Shown in pieces: positions 37,298 to 45,749 of a stretch of DNA of 64,000 nucleotides. The stretch is from positions 1 to 64,000 of the forward strand of contig CAWFMC010000005.1 in NCBI GenBank assembly GCA_963816725.1, written 5' to 3'. Below the pieces are notes generated by a model, which saw nothing but the letters and a program-made list of their open reading frames with translations, was not told the DNA's origin and made no database searches. The DNA comes from CAVSUB01 sp963816725 (lineage in GTDB: Bacteria; Acidobacteriota; Vicinamibacteria; Vicinamibacterales; 2-12-FULL-66-21). The position numbers were made by a program, and so were the translations under genes. Within the stretch, counting starts at the first letter, position 1. Every line of letters starts with the position of its first letter.

Positions 37298-37482
37298 AGC
37301 TACCTCACGACGTGATTGCAACGACCGTGCAAGCGGCCCCGGCTTCGGTCGTGCCTCGTCAGAAAAATACTGCCCGTGCGGCAGCGCAAGGTGCTGCGCT
37401 ATCTCACGTACGCCTTCAGTGAACGGCGCGCCTGCCGCGTCGCGACATTCTGGCGCTCAAGCCTGCAGTAGACCAGCCGTGG

Positions 37483-37698
37483 GATCCCTCGGTCGTGGAC
37501 ATAGAGGAAGTGCCGCCCGTCTGGCAGAAGGACCGGCCACCCTCCTCCCTCGCGTCCCTGCATGTTGCCCGCATCGATCAACCGCGGCGTGCCACCAGTC
37601 GATGCGATCACCGCAAGCGGACTGACGATGTCTGCCGCGAACACGATCTGGCCGTCGACATTCCACGTGCCACCCCGAGGGCGGCGCACATCTGCCAC
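37483..37698 (-). pseudogene. fragment of a PD40/TolB-type propeller, probably from a Ser/Thr kinase
   Basis: Only about 72 codons are recognisable: RGGTWNVDGQIVFAADIVSP, then ASTGGTPRLIDAG, then GGGWPVLLPDGRHFLYVHD. This is a PD40-type repeat as found in the sensor part of many acidobacterial serine/threonine kinases (normally RWPQFLPDGRHFLY). Both ends stop abruptly and no start, kinase domain or further repeat is present. Its upstream edge coincides within a few bases with the start of the oppositely oriented sensor fragment at 37700, which suggests a recombination junction. Confidence 0.65.
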
Positions 37699-37699
37699 G

Positions 37700-37950
37700 C
37701 TCTGCACCAGGATTCTCACGACCGCCGACGGACTCGCGAATAACGTTGTCGACCGGATCGTGCGCGACTCCCACGGATAGTTATAGTTCTGTACTCGCGA
37801 AGGGCTATCCCGATTCGACGCCTGTGACTTCACCACCTACGGCATAGACGATCGGCTGCCTGGCGCCGTGATCAACGATCTGATCGAAACGAGAGAGGGT
37901 ATCTACTGGATAGCCACGAACAAGGGACCGGTGCGTTTCGATCCCTGCGG
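37700..37950 (+). pseudogene. fragment of a two-component-regulator propeller with TGG-to-TAG stops
   Basis: The frame reads LTTADGLANNVVDRIVRDSHG, then a stop, L, another stop, then FCTREGLSRFDACDF and, after an intact stretch, LPGAVINDLIETREGIYWIA and VRFDP. These are Reg_prop repeats, the extracellular sensor of hybrid histidine kinases, where the consensus at the two stops is Trp-Leu-Trp-Phe. Both Trp codons (TGG) are TAG here (37778-37780 and 37784-37786). No start codon, membrane helix or kinase domain follows. It is a decayed fragment. This is genuine decay by base change, unlike the single-base indels elsewhere in the window. Confidence 0.7.
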
Positions 37951-38448
37951 GACTCCGGCGGCGGCTGTTCGTCAGCCGATGTTCAGCACGTTCCTCCGGA
38001 TCTGGACCCGAGGGGGCTATCTCAGCATCGTGTATCGCTTGACACGTCCCGATGGTTGTATTTGAATCTGACCGCGCCAAGTCCGGCGCGCGTTGACACA
38101 CCTCTTCGGCGGAGCCGTCATGCCCACTGATGTGACCGTCCTCCGTTCGGGCCGTTGGGTTTCAGTGCCGCCCGCTTCTGTCGTGGGGCACGAGCGCTGG
38201 CCAATCAAGTTCACTGTTCGCCAGATCGCGATCGTCAACCACTTCACGCACGGCTGAGCACGGTCGGCTTTCTTAAGATGTCCGAGCTCGTCTCGCAGTT
38301 CGCGTCATTCCGGTCAATCGTCCGAGGGTGCGGAAGCGGCGAATGGGCGCCATGAGATGCCCGACGGGCTGGCGGCCTCGTCTGTCGGACAGCGCGCCCG
38401 GACAGATGCTCCCCGTTCCCAACTCGGGTGTCATGGAGGCGTACCCAC
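37951..38448. other. no gene recognised
   Basis: About 500 bases between the sensor relic and the second DUF1080 gene. The relic's frame stays open to 38065 without recognisable repeats. Nothing else is supported except the ribosome site GGAGG just before the GTG at 38449. It probably belongs to the same rearranged block as the two fragments. Confidence 0.4.
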
Positions 38449-39381
38449 GTGAGCACACTGCGACGGGTCGTGATGGCGGTCTTCGCGAACCTATTGTTCT
38501 GTACCTTACTTGCCGCGAGCGCGAGCTCGGCGGCATCTGAAGTCGACGGTGGTCACAAACGCCTCGCTATCGAACGACAGCAGCCCCCGGCTCCGACGAC
38601 AGGGCAACGCCAGACGGAACCGGCTCCGGTAGGCGGACGTGGCGGCCCTCGGGGGCAAGGTGGCGGACTGCCACCCATGAACCCCATCGACGAGAATGCC
38701 CCGCCGCCGGCGCTGGTGAGCCCGGGAAAACTCTCCGCCGAGCCGCCATCGGACGCCGTGGTGCTGTTCGACGGCACGGATGTTTCGCAGTGGACGCTGC
38801 GCGACGGAAGTCCCGCCCGCTGCAAGGTCGAGAATCGCGAGATGGTGTGCCGCACCGGAGACCAGAGCATCGTCAGCAAGGCGACCTACGCAAGCGCACA
38901 GCTGCACATCGAGTACAACGTGCCGGAAATGGCCGCGGTTCGTGACGGCAAGCCGGACGGCCAAGTCAAGGGAAACAGCGGGGTGTTTCTGCACGGCAGC
39001 TACGAAATCCAGATTCTGGACTCGTACAACAACCTGAACAAGACCTACCCGGACGGATCGAACGGCTCGCTGTACCGCGTGTCGGCGCCACTCGTTAACG
39101 TGTCCCGCCGCCCCGGCGAGTGGCAGAGCTACGACATCATTTTGCACGCGCCCAAGTGTCACGAGGGAAAACTCACCAGCCCCGGCGACATTACGGTGAT
39201 CCACAACGGCGTCTTGATCCAGGACCGCGTCGTCCCGCGCGTACGTGACGACCTGTGTCAACCGGGTATGACCGAGCTCAGTGGCCCCCTCATGCTCCAG
39301 GATCACATCCCCAACGGCGGACCGACGACGGTGATGCGGTTTCGCAACATCTGGTTCCGAGCGATTCCCCCGGGCAAGTAG
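38449..39381 (+). CDS. exported DUF1080 protein (3-keto-disaccharide hydrolase-like)
   Basis: The 310-residue protein starts at a GTG with GGAGG at nine bases. It has a signal peptide (VVMAVFANLLFCTLLAASAS), a Gly/Pro/Arg-rich linker (about 45-85), and a DUF1080 concanavalin-like beta-sandwich. Recognisable parts are SDAVVLFDGTDVSQWTL, KGNSGVFLHGSYEIQILDSY, RPGEWQSYDIILHAP, VIHNGVLIQDR and FRNIWFRAI at the end. Relatives cleave or lyse 3-keto-glycosides in the periplasm. It lies 18 bases before a TonB receptor gene, and a Gfo/Idh gene follows the receptor, so uptake, oxidation and cleavage are encoded together. It is a paralogue of the frameshifted DUF1080 gene at 25.5 kb. Confidence 0.85.
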   Translation: MSTLRRVVMAVFANLLFCTLLAASASSAASEVDGGHKRLAIERQQPPAPTTGQRQTEPAPVGGRGGPRGQGGGLPPMNPIDENAPPPALVSPGKLSAEPPSDAVVLFDGTDVSQWTLRDGSPARCKVENREMVCRTGDQSIVSKATYASAQLHIEYNVPEMAAVRDGKPDGQVKGNSGVFLHGSYEIQILDSYNNLNKTYPDGSNGSLYRVSAPLVNVSRRPGEWQSYDIILHAPKCHEGKLTSPGDITVIHNGVLIQDRVVPRVRDDLCQPGMTELSGPLMLQDHIPNGGPTTVMRFRNIWFRAIPPGK

Positions 39382-39399
39382 GACACAGACGGAGGCGAT

Positions 39400-42300
39400 A
39401 TGCATTGCATGCTCGCACGAACGTTTATCGCGCTTCTGTGCGTCACTCTAACGGCAACGGCGAGTGCGCAGATCACCACCGGCGTCGTCAGCGGAGCGCT
39501 CAAAGACGAGCAGGGCGCCGTCGTCCCCGGGGCCACGGTGACGTTGATCAGCGAAACCCGGGGTACCCGCGTCGCGGATGCGCACACCAACGGAAACGGG
39601 GATTTCGTGTTCCCGAACGTGCCCGGGGATACCTACACGGTGGAGGTGACACTCGAGGGATTCAAGACTCTGCGCCGCGCCAGCCTGCTCGTCAGTCCGG
39701 GCGACCGCGTCGTGGTGCCGACGCTGACGCTTTCGGTGGGCGGCCTCGGCGAAACGGTGGACGTCAAAGCCGAGGCGGCAATGATCCAGGCGGCCAGCGG
39801 CGAGCGTGCGTTCACCGTAACGACGGAATCCGTGGAGAACCTGCCGATCGCCAACCGCAATTTCGCCGGGTTCGCGACGCTCGTCCCAGGCGCGATCGCG
39901 CAGTCGGGTACCGCCATCGCGGGCGGCGTCTTCCGCTTGGGCGGCGGCGGGCAGAACAACATCATGATGGACGGCGTGTCGACGATGGATACCGGGAACA
40001 ACGGGCAATTGATCTCGATGAACGTCGATTCGATCGCCGAAGTGAAGGTGTTGACCCAGGGTTACCAAGCCGAGTTCGGGCGATCGAGCGGGCTGCAGAT
40101 CTCGGCTGTCACGAAGAGCGGCAGCAATCAGTACCGGGGATCGCTCTACGACATCGAGCGCAACTCGGACTGGAACTCGAACAGCTGGGCGAACATCAGG
40201 AACGGCGACCCGAAACCGGTCTCGAAACAGCGCGACTGGGGCTACTCCCTTGGCGGGCCGGTGGGAAAGCCCGGGGGAGCGAACCGGCTGTTCTTCTTCT
40301 ACAGCCATGAATACCGGCCGCGTAAGACGGGCGGCGACATCAATCGCTTCCGGGTGCCGACCGCGCTCGAGCGGCAGGGAGATTTTTCTCAGACCCGCGA
40401 TAACAACGGCGCGCTGTTCAACACGATCCGCGACTCCACCACAGGGCTACCGTGCTCGGCCTCTGACACCCGCGGCTGCTTCCAGGATCAGGGCGTGCTG
40501 GGCCGGATTCCGCAGAGTCGGCTCTACCCGACCGGAATGAACATCCTGAGGAACCTCTGGCCGGCACCCAATGTCGACCAGGTCCCGGGACTTGGCTACA
40601 ACTACGAGGTACAGGTGCCGGTGACCAGCTCGCTCCTGCACCAGCCGGTGTTCCGCGTCGATTATCAACTCTCCTCGACGTTGCGCTTCACTGCGAAGTA
40701 CGCCGGGCAGCTGCAAGGGCAGGACACGGACCCGGGCAGCCTCCCGGGGTTCAATGACCTGCTCCGATGGAACCGGAACCGCCACGCACCGTCGGTCACG
40801 GTGAACTACAACCTGTCGCCATCGATGTTCATCGAGGGCACCTACGGCTACAGTTTCAACGAGATCGCCAATCTGTACGTGACCCCACTGTCCAACCGCG
40901 CCAACGCCGGCCTTGGGGATCTGCCGATGCTGTTTCCGCAGGCCGGGCTTGTCGATCCCTCCTATAACGCGGCGCGGGTGTTCGGGGCGGCCAACTCGCC
41001 GTTCTACGCGGATGGCCGGGTGATGTATCCGCCGAACTTTTCCTGGGGCAACCGCATCGCGAACGCTCCGCCGAATCTCGGCGCGCAGCTGGCGAACATC
41101 AACCCGTCACACGACGCGTCGTTCAGCGTGACCAAGCTTGCCGGGCGGCACACGATCAAGGGGGGCGCCTACTGGAATCACGCCTACAAGGCCCAGCAGC
41201 TTGGCACCGCCGGCGCGACGCCGTTCCAGGGGGCGCTCAGCTTCGCCAACGATACACAGAACCCGCTCGACAGCGGCTTCGGCTACGCCAATGCCGCGCT
41301 CGGTATCCTGAGCTCGTATGCGCAGCAGTCGGTCGTGGTGGAAGGGGGATACATCTACAACAACATCGACTGGTACCTGCAGGATAACTGGAAGGTCAGC
41401 AACAAGCTCACACTCGATTATGGGATGCGCTTTGTGTACATGCAGCCGACCTACGACACCCGCGTTCAGGCATCCACCTTCTTCCTGGATCAGTGGCGCG
41501 CCGCGAAGGCGCCGCTGCTCTACACGACCGGCTGCGCCGGCGCCGTGCCATGCTCGGGCACCAACCGTCAGGCCAAGGATCCCCGCACGGGCCAGCTGCT
41601 CGGGCCGACTTCAGGTGTGCTGATCGGCCAAATCGTGCCGAATTCGGGGGACCTGATGAACGGCATCGTGCGCGCGGGCGACGGCATCTCCAAGTACAAC
41701 TACACGTGGCCGACGGTGGTGGCGGCCCCTCGTTTCGGCATCGCCTATGACATCAGCGGCGCGCAGCGCATGGTCGTCCGCGGCGGCATCGGACTCTTCC
41801 ACGACCGCCCAGCCGGCGACACGATGTACTCTCAGGTCGGCAATCCCGGCTTCTCGACGTCGCGGACGGTCCGCTACGCGGAGCTGCAGCAGCTGGCATC
41901 GGGACTGGAGATTCTCGGCCCGCCGCAGCTCACGTCCGTTTGGCCGTACGAAGCGCAGATTCCGTCATCCACTCAGTGGAACGCGGGCGTCCAGATGACT
42001 CTGCCGTGGGCATCGACGATCGACGTGTCATACGTCGGACAGCACGGGTTCAATCAGCTCCGGGAAATCCGCGGCCAAACTCAGGTCGATATCAACGCCG
42101 TGGACATCGGGGCGGCATTCCTCCCGCAGAACCAGGATCCCACGCTGGCTCCGAGCTCCACACCCGGCGCCAATGCCTATTCGACTGATCTGCTGCGTCC
42201 GTATCGTGGTCTCGGCCAGGTCGGCTTCAACTTTCCCGACTTCCACGAGACCTATCACTCAATCCAGGCCTCGCTGAATCGTCGCTTCCACGACGGGATC

Positions 42301-43080
42301 GCGTTCGGTCTCGCCTACACGCTGGGACTCGCCTGGACCGGCAACATCGGCCTGTTTCAGCGCCTCGACCACAACGTCGATGGCAGCTACGACATCCGCG
42401 CTGATCAGAACGAGTACGAAGAGCTGAACAAGGACATGGGCAATCGCCGCCACCTGCTGAAGGCGAACTTCCTCTGGGACCTGCCGGATCTCCATTCCTC
42501 GAGCGAGGCGATGAGAGTCGTGGGACTCCTGATCAATGACTGGCAGTTGTCTGGCATCCTGACCGCCGGCTCGGGTGCGCGCTACGACGTCAGCTACTCC
42601 TACCAGAACGGAGGCTCGAGCGTGAACCTGACCGGATCACCGAGCTACTCGGCAATGGTCCGCATCGTCGGCGATCCGGGAAAGGGATGTTCCGACGATC
42701 AGTACGGGCAGTTCAACGTCGCGGCGTTTGCCGGCCCGCAGACTGGCAGCCTCGGTCTGGAGTCGGGGCGCAACTACCTGGCGGGGTGCCCGGATCACAC
42801 GCTCGATCTCTCGATCGCGAGGAATATCCGCTTGGGCGGCGCGCGGCAGATTCAGCTGCGGCTCGAAGCCTACAACGCGCTGAACACCGTAGTTTATAGC
42901 GGACGCGTTACGCAGCTCCAGTTGAACAGCCCGACCGATCAGACGGTGCGCAACTCTCAATACCTGTCTGACGGGCAAATCGATCCGAATCGGCTGACGC
43001 CGCGCAACGCCGGCTTCGGCGCCGTCACCGGCGCACAGGCGATGCGTTCGTTCCAGGCGCAGATCCGCTTTTCGTTCTGA
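39400..43080 (+). CDS. TonB-dependent receptor, Oar/CarboxypepD_reg type
   Basis: The 1226-residue outer-membrane receptor has a signal peptide (about 1-24), a CarboxypepD_reg domain (VSGALKDEQGAVVPGATVTL), a plug with VENLPIANRNFAGFATLVPG and IMMDGVSTMD, and a barrel ending QAQIRFSF with terminal Phe. GGAGG precedes the ATG. It is closely related along its whole length to the receptor at 17743-21462; for example, both share WGYSxGGPVGKPGG and RxPTALERQGDFSQTRDN. It is flanked within 20-55 bases by the DUF1080 and Gfo/Idh genes, so the imported ligand is probably a glycoside handled by those enzymes. Confidence 0.93.
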   Translation: MHCMLARTFIALLCVTLTATASAQITTGVVSGALKDEQGAVVPGATVTLISETRGTRVADAHTNGNGDFVFPNVPGDTYTVEVTLEGFKTLRRASLLVSPGDRVVVPTLTLSVGGLGETVDVKAEAAMIQAASGERAFTVTTESVENLPIANRNFAGFATLVPGAIAQSGTAIAGGVFRLGGGGQNNIMMDGVSTMDTGNNGQLISMNVDSIAEVKVLTQGYQAEFGRSSGLQISAVTKSGSNQYRGSLYDIERNSDWNSNSWANIRNGDPKPVSKQRDWGYSLGGPVGKPGGANRLFFFYSHEYRPRKTGGDINRFRVPTALERQGDFSQTRDNNGALFNTIRDSTTGLPCSASDTRGCFQDQGVLGRIPQSRLYPTGMNILRNLWPAPNVDQVPGLGYNYEVQVPVTSSLLHQPVFRVDYQLSSTLRFTAKYAGQLQGQDTDPGSLPGFNDLLRWNRNRHAPSVTVNYNLSPSMFIEGTYGYSFNEIANLYVTPLSNRANAGLGDLPMLFPQAGLVDPSYNAARVFGAANSPFYADGRVMYPPNFSWGNRIANAPPNLGAQLANINPSHDASFSVTKLAGRHTIKGGAYWNHAYKAQQLGTAGATPFQGALSFANDTQNPLDSGFGYANAALGILSSYAQQSVVVEGGYIYNNIDWYLQDNWKVSNKLTLDYGMRFVYMQPTYDTRVQASTFFLDQWRAAKAPLLYTTGCAGAVPCSGTNRQAKDPRTGQLLGPTSGVLIGQIVPNSGDLMNGIVRAGDGISKYNYTWPTVVAAPRFGIAYDISGAQRMVVRGGIGLFHDRPAGDTMYSQVGNPGFSTSRTVRYAELQQLASGLEILGPPQLTSVWPYEAQIPSSTQWNAGVQMTLPWASTIDVSYVGQHGFNQLREIRGQTQVDINAVDIGAAFLPQNQDPTLAPSSTPGANAYSTDLLRPYRGLGQVGFNFPDFHETYHSIQASLNRRFHDGIAFGLAYTLGLAWTGNIGLFQRLDHNVDGSYDIRADQNEYEELNKDMGNRRHLLKANFLWDLPDLHSSSEAMRVVGLLINDWQLSGILTAGSGARYDVSYSYQNGGSSVNLTGSPSYSAMVRIVGDPGKGCSDDQYGQFNVAAFAGPQTGSLGLESGRNYLAGCPDHTLDLSIARNIRLGGARQIQLRLEAYNALNTVVYSGRVTQLQLNSPTDQTVRNSQYLSDGQIDPNRLTPRNAGFGAVTGAQAMRSFQAQIRFSF

Positions 43081-43131
43081 GTCAGGATCAGTCGTTTCAA
43101 TCCATCGCCGTGTCTGTTGGAGGAATGTGCC

Positions 43132-44490
43132 ATGGGCAACGGAACGTCGCTGAGCCGTCGGAGGTTCTTCGATCTCGCCGCGTCGGCTGCCGGCGTCGTC
43201 GCGACCTCTCGCCGCGGTGCTGCGCAGGGACCGCGCGGCGCGAACGACAAGGTGCGTATGGGATTGATCGGCTCTGGCAGCCGTGGCCGCTCGGTCGCGG
43301 CGCTGTTCGTCCGCAATCACGCGGACGTGCAATACGTCGCTAACTGTGATGCGTATGCGACCCGACTCGACGAAGGCACCCAGCAGCTGTCCGGGCTGCA
43401 GAAGGATGTGAAGCTCGAGCCGGTCGAGGATTATCGGCGCATTCTCGACCGCAAGGATGTGGATGCCGTCCACATCGCCACTCCCGATCACTGGCATTGC
43501 CAGATGGTGATTGACGCCATCGCGGCAGGCAAGGACGTCTACGTCGAGAAGCCGCTTTCGAATACGGTCGACCGTGCCGTCGAAGCGCTCAACGCGTACA
43601 AGGGCTCAAAGCGCGTCGTCCAGCTGGGCACGCAGCAACGGTCAGGGGCTCATTTTCAGGAGGCCGCCAAGATCCTGCAAGAGGGCCAGCTGGGAAAGGT
43701 CACCCACGCAGTGATTCAGTTTCCAGGCAATGGCTACGGCACGGCCCCGGAACCGGAAGCCGCGGTCCCGCCGGGGCTGAACTGGGAGCTGTTCCAGGGC
43801 CCGGCACCCAGACGTCCGTTCAAGCAGGGGCGGCTGCGCTGGCGGGGATGGTGGGACTACGGCGGTGGTCTCATCACCGACTGGGGCGTCCACCTTACGG
43901 ACGTGGCGCTGTGGTATCTCGACTCGCAGCGGGTGGGCCCGCTGCTCACCTGCGGCTCGGCGCAGTATGTGAACTTCGTGAACCCCGAACGGGATCAGTC
44001 TCCGGACGCGTTCTCCGTCAGCTGGCAGTATCCCGGCTTCGTGATGACGTTCACCAATGCGGTGGTTCAGGACTGGGAATTCGCCCGTCAAGGCAACTAC
44101 TTCTTCGGTCCTGCCGGAAGCCTCCTGATTCATCGCGCCGGTTACGAGGTGCGACCCGCCGGAGGTGGAGGCGGCGGTCGCGGCCGCGGGGGCGCGGCGG
44201 GCGCCGCCGCAGGGCGCGGTCCGGTATCAACCCAGGCTGCGTCGGCTACGCCGCCGCCGATCCAACCACGCCGCGTGCCGTGGCGCGACATCGACGGGTC
44301 GGACAGCAACAGCGCCACGATCGCGCACGGGCGCAACTTCCTCGATTGCGTGAAATCGCGCGGCACACCGGTCAGCGACCTCGAGATCGGATTCTATGCG
44401 TCGCTGCCTTGTCTTCTCGCGGTTAAGGCCGTGCGGGACAGTCGTTCGTTCAAGTGGGACGATGCGGCCAAGAAGGCGGTTGCCGTGTAG
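43132..44490 (+). CDS. Tat-exported Gfo/Idh/MocA oxidoreductase
   Basis: The 452-residue protein has a twin-arginine leader (LSRRRFFDLAASAAGVVA), the Rossmann motif GLIGSGSRGRSV (about 44-55), HIATPDHWHCQ, and VYVEKPLSN with the catalytic Lys140. The C-terminal substrate domain starts near 165 and includes FQGPAPRRPFKQ and WWDYGGGLITDWGVH. The family carries tightly bound NAD(P). Exported members oxidise or interconvert glycosides through 3-keto intermediates, which fits the adjacent DUF1080 protein. GGAGGA precedes the ATG at 43132, so the in-frame TTG at 43117 is not needed. A Gly/Arg/Ala insert (about 343-385) interrupts the C-terminal domain at the same place as in the frameshifted paralogue at 26.5 kb. 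Confidence 0.88.
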   Translation: MGNGTSLSRRRFFDLAASAAGVVATSRRGAAQGPRGANDKVRMGLIGSGSRGRSVAALFVRNHADVQYVANCDAYATRLDEGTQQLSGLQKDVKLEPVEDYRRILDRKDVDAVHIATPDHWHCQMVIDAIAAGKDVYVEKPLSNTVDRAVEALNAYKGSKRVVQLGTQQRSGAHFQEAAKILQEGQLGKVTHAVIQFPGNGYGTAPEPEAAVPPGLNWELFQGPAPRRPFKQGRLRWRGWWDYGGGLITDWGVHLTDVALWYLDSQRVGPLLTCGSAQYVNFVNPERDQSPDAFSVSWQYPGFVMTFTNAVVQDWEFARQGNYFFGPAGSLLIHRAGYEVRPAGGGGGGRGRGGAAGAAAGRGPVSTQAASATPPPIQPRRVPWRDIDGSDSNSATIAHGRNFLDCVKSRGTPVSDLEIGFYASLPCLLAVKAVRDSRSFKWDDAAKKAVAV

Positions 44491-44538
44491 AAGTCGACCG
44501 CGGGCAGCCCGGCAGCGAGTGACTCGATTTCGGCATCT

Positions 44539-45597
44539 CTAAGGCGTCTGGACCACCCACACGGCCGCGTTCGCCTGGGCATCCATGCCGACCACAAGGC
44601 GCGTGCCGTCAAACCGCACATCGCTCAGGCCGTTCGCGACGACCTGCTTGTTCCCCGCAAGCGGGAACATACCAGTCGCCTCCGACCAGAAATAGGCGGT
44701 GTAGATCCCTCGGGGAGACGTGCTCATGCCGACCACCTCCTGCTGCGTATTGATGTCACGAGACCAGCTGGCCCGAGCGTGTCGAGTTCTGTAGAGCCGC
44801 CAGCCGCATACCATGACGGTTCGTTGACAGCCGCCCTCCAACGCACAAGCAATAGTCACCTGCCCGGCGAGATCGCCGGCTGCATTGGCTCCGAGGACGT
44901 AACCGGGGCGGGTGCCGAGTTCCTCGATCTGGCGGGCTCCCGCGGGGCCGGTCCAGCGTACCGGCCAATAAGTCGACTGCGGTACGCGCGCAGCGAGACC
45001 GCCGATGATGCTGCCGTCACCGTTGACCGCCCGCGCCACGGCCGCGACGCCGGGTACGAGCGGCGGCAGGGACTCCGCGCAGTCCGACGAAGAGGCCCAC
45101 ACGACGGGCCGAGCGCCGATGTGACCCACGATCACCAGACCGTCCGGACTGATGGCGAGGGCCTCAACCGCTTCACTCGCGCAGCCCAAGGTGGTGTATC
45201 CGCTCGCCGGGTGCCACAGTGCCGGATATCGCGGGGAACTGCCGACGTACCCCACGGCGTCGCCCGCATTGGAGACGCCGTGAGCGAGCGCGGCCTTGCC
45301 CGCATAGGGCAGCTTGGCGATCACCCACGACCCGTTCCGCAGGGTCCACGTCACCGCGTACCGGAGACCGCCACGATCGAAACTGTGACCGACCACAACC
45401 GTACCGGCCTCGTTCACGCCGTGTGCTTCGGCGTTACTTCCCAGCGAAGGGAGCTTAGTGAAGGTAGCGATCTCGCCACTCGGAGGCTTGCGTCCCTGCA
45501 TCGCCGGAGCCCCGCCGACACGCTCAGGTCCCATCTCCATGAGTGAGAACGTCACGATAGATCCAATGGCTGCGGCGATCGCGATTCTCATGTGCAT
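44539..45597 (-). CDS. exported HAF-repeat propeller protein
   Basis: The 352-residue product has an N-terminal membrane/signal segment (MRIAIAAAIGSIVTFSLMEM) and a beta-propeller made of HAF-type repeats: AHGVNEAGTVVVGHSF, AHGVSNAGDAVGYVG, ALAISPDGLVIVGH, ARAVNGDGSIIGG and VLGANAAGDLAGQV, each followed by a W-containing strand (AVTWT, ALWHP, PVVWA, PVRWT). Such proteins are extracellular and of unknown function. The start is placed at the ATG at 45597, with GGAGAG upstream; the GTG at 45609 and ATG at 45591 are alternatives. It converges with the Gfo/Idh gene and lies downstream of the haloperoxidase gene on the same strand. Confidence 0.72.
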   Translation of the reverse strand: MHMRIAIAAAIGSIVTFSLMEMGPERVGGAPAMQGRKPPSGEIATFTKLPSLGSNAEAHGVNEAGTVVVGHSFDRGGLRYAVTWTLRNGSWVIAKLPYAGKAALAHGVSNAGDAVGYVGSSPRYPALWHPASGYTTLGCASEAVEALAISPDGLVIVGHIGARPVVWASSSDCAESLPPLVPGVAAVARAVNGDGSIIGGLAARVPQSTYWPVRWTGPAGARQIEELGTRPGYVLGANAAGDLAGQVTIACALEGGCQRTVMVCGWRLYRTRHARASWSRDINTQQEVVGMSTSPRGIYTAYFWSEATGMFPLAGNKQVVANGLSDVRFDGTRLVVGMDAQANAAVWVVQTP

Positions 45598-45749
45598 CAA
45601 ACTCTCCACAGTGTGGTCATCGACGCGGTCGGCCGGCGTGCTCTGTTACGGGCGACAGACCCGTGGCCGCCGCTGAGCGCCGACGCGTGTCAACGACGCG
45701 CTTCGGTCAACCGGACTCGCTCGACCGACCATGGCGCCAGAGTCGCGCA

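Noticed and set aside
37700..37950. Stop-codon readthrough (TAG as an amino acid) in the Reg_prop fragment
   Set aside because: TAG is used as the normal stop of several intact genes in the window, and the fragment has no start or downstream kinase.
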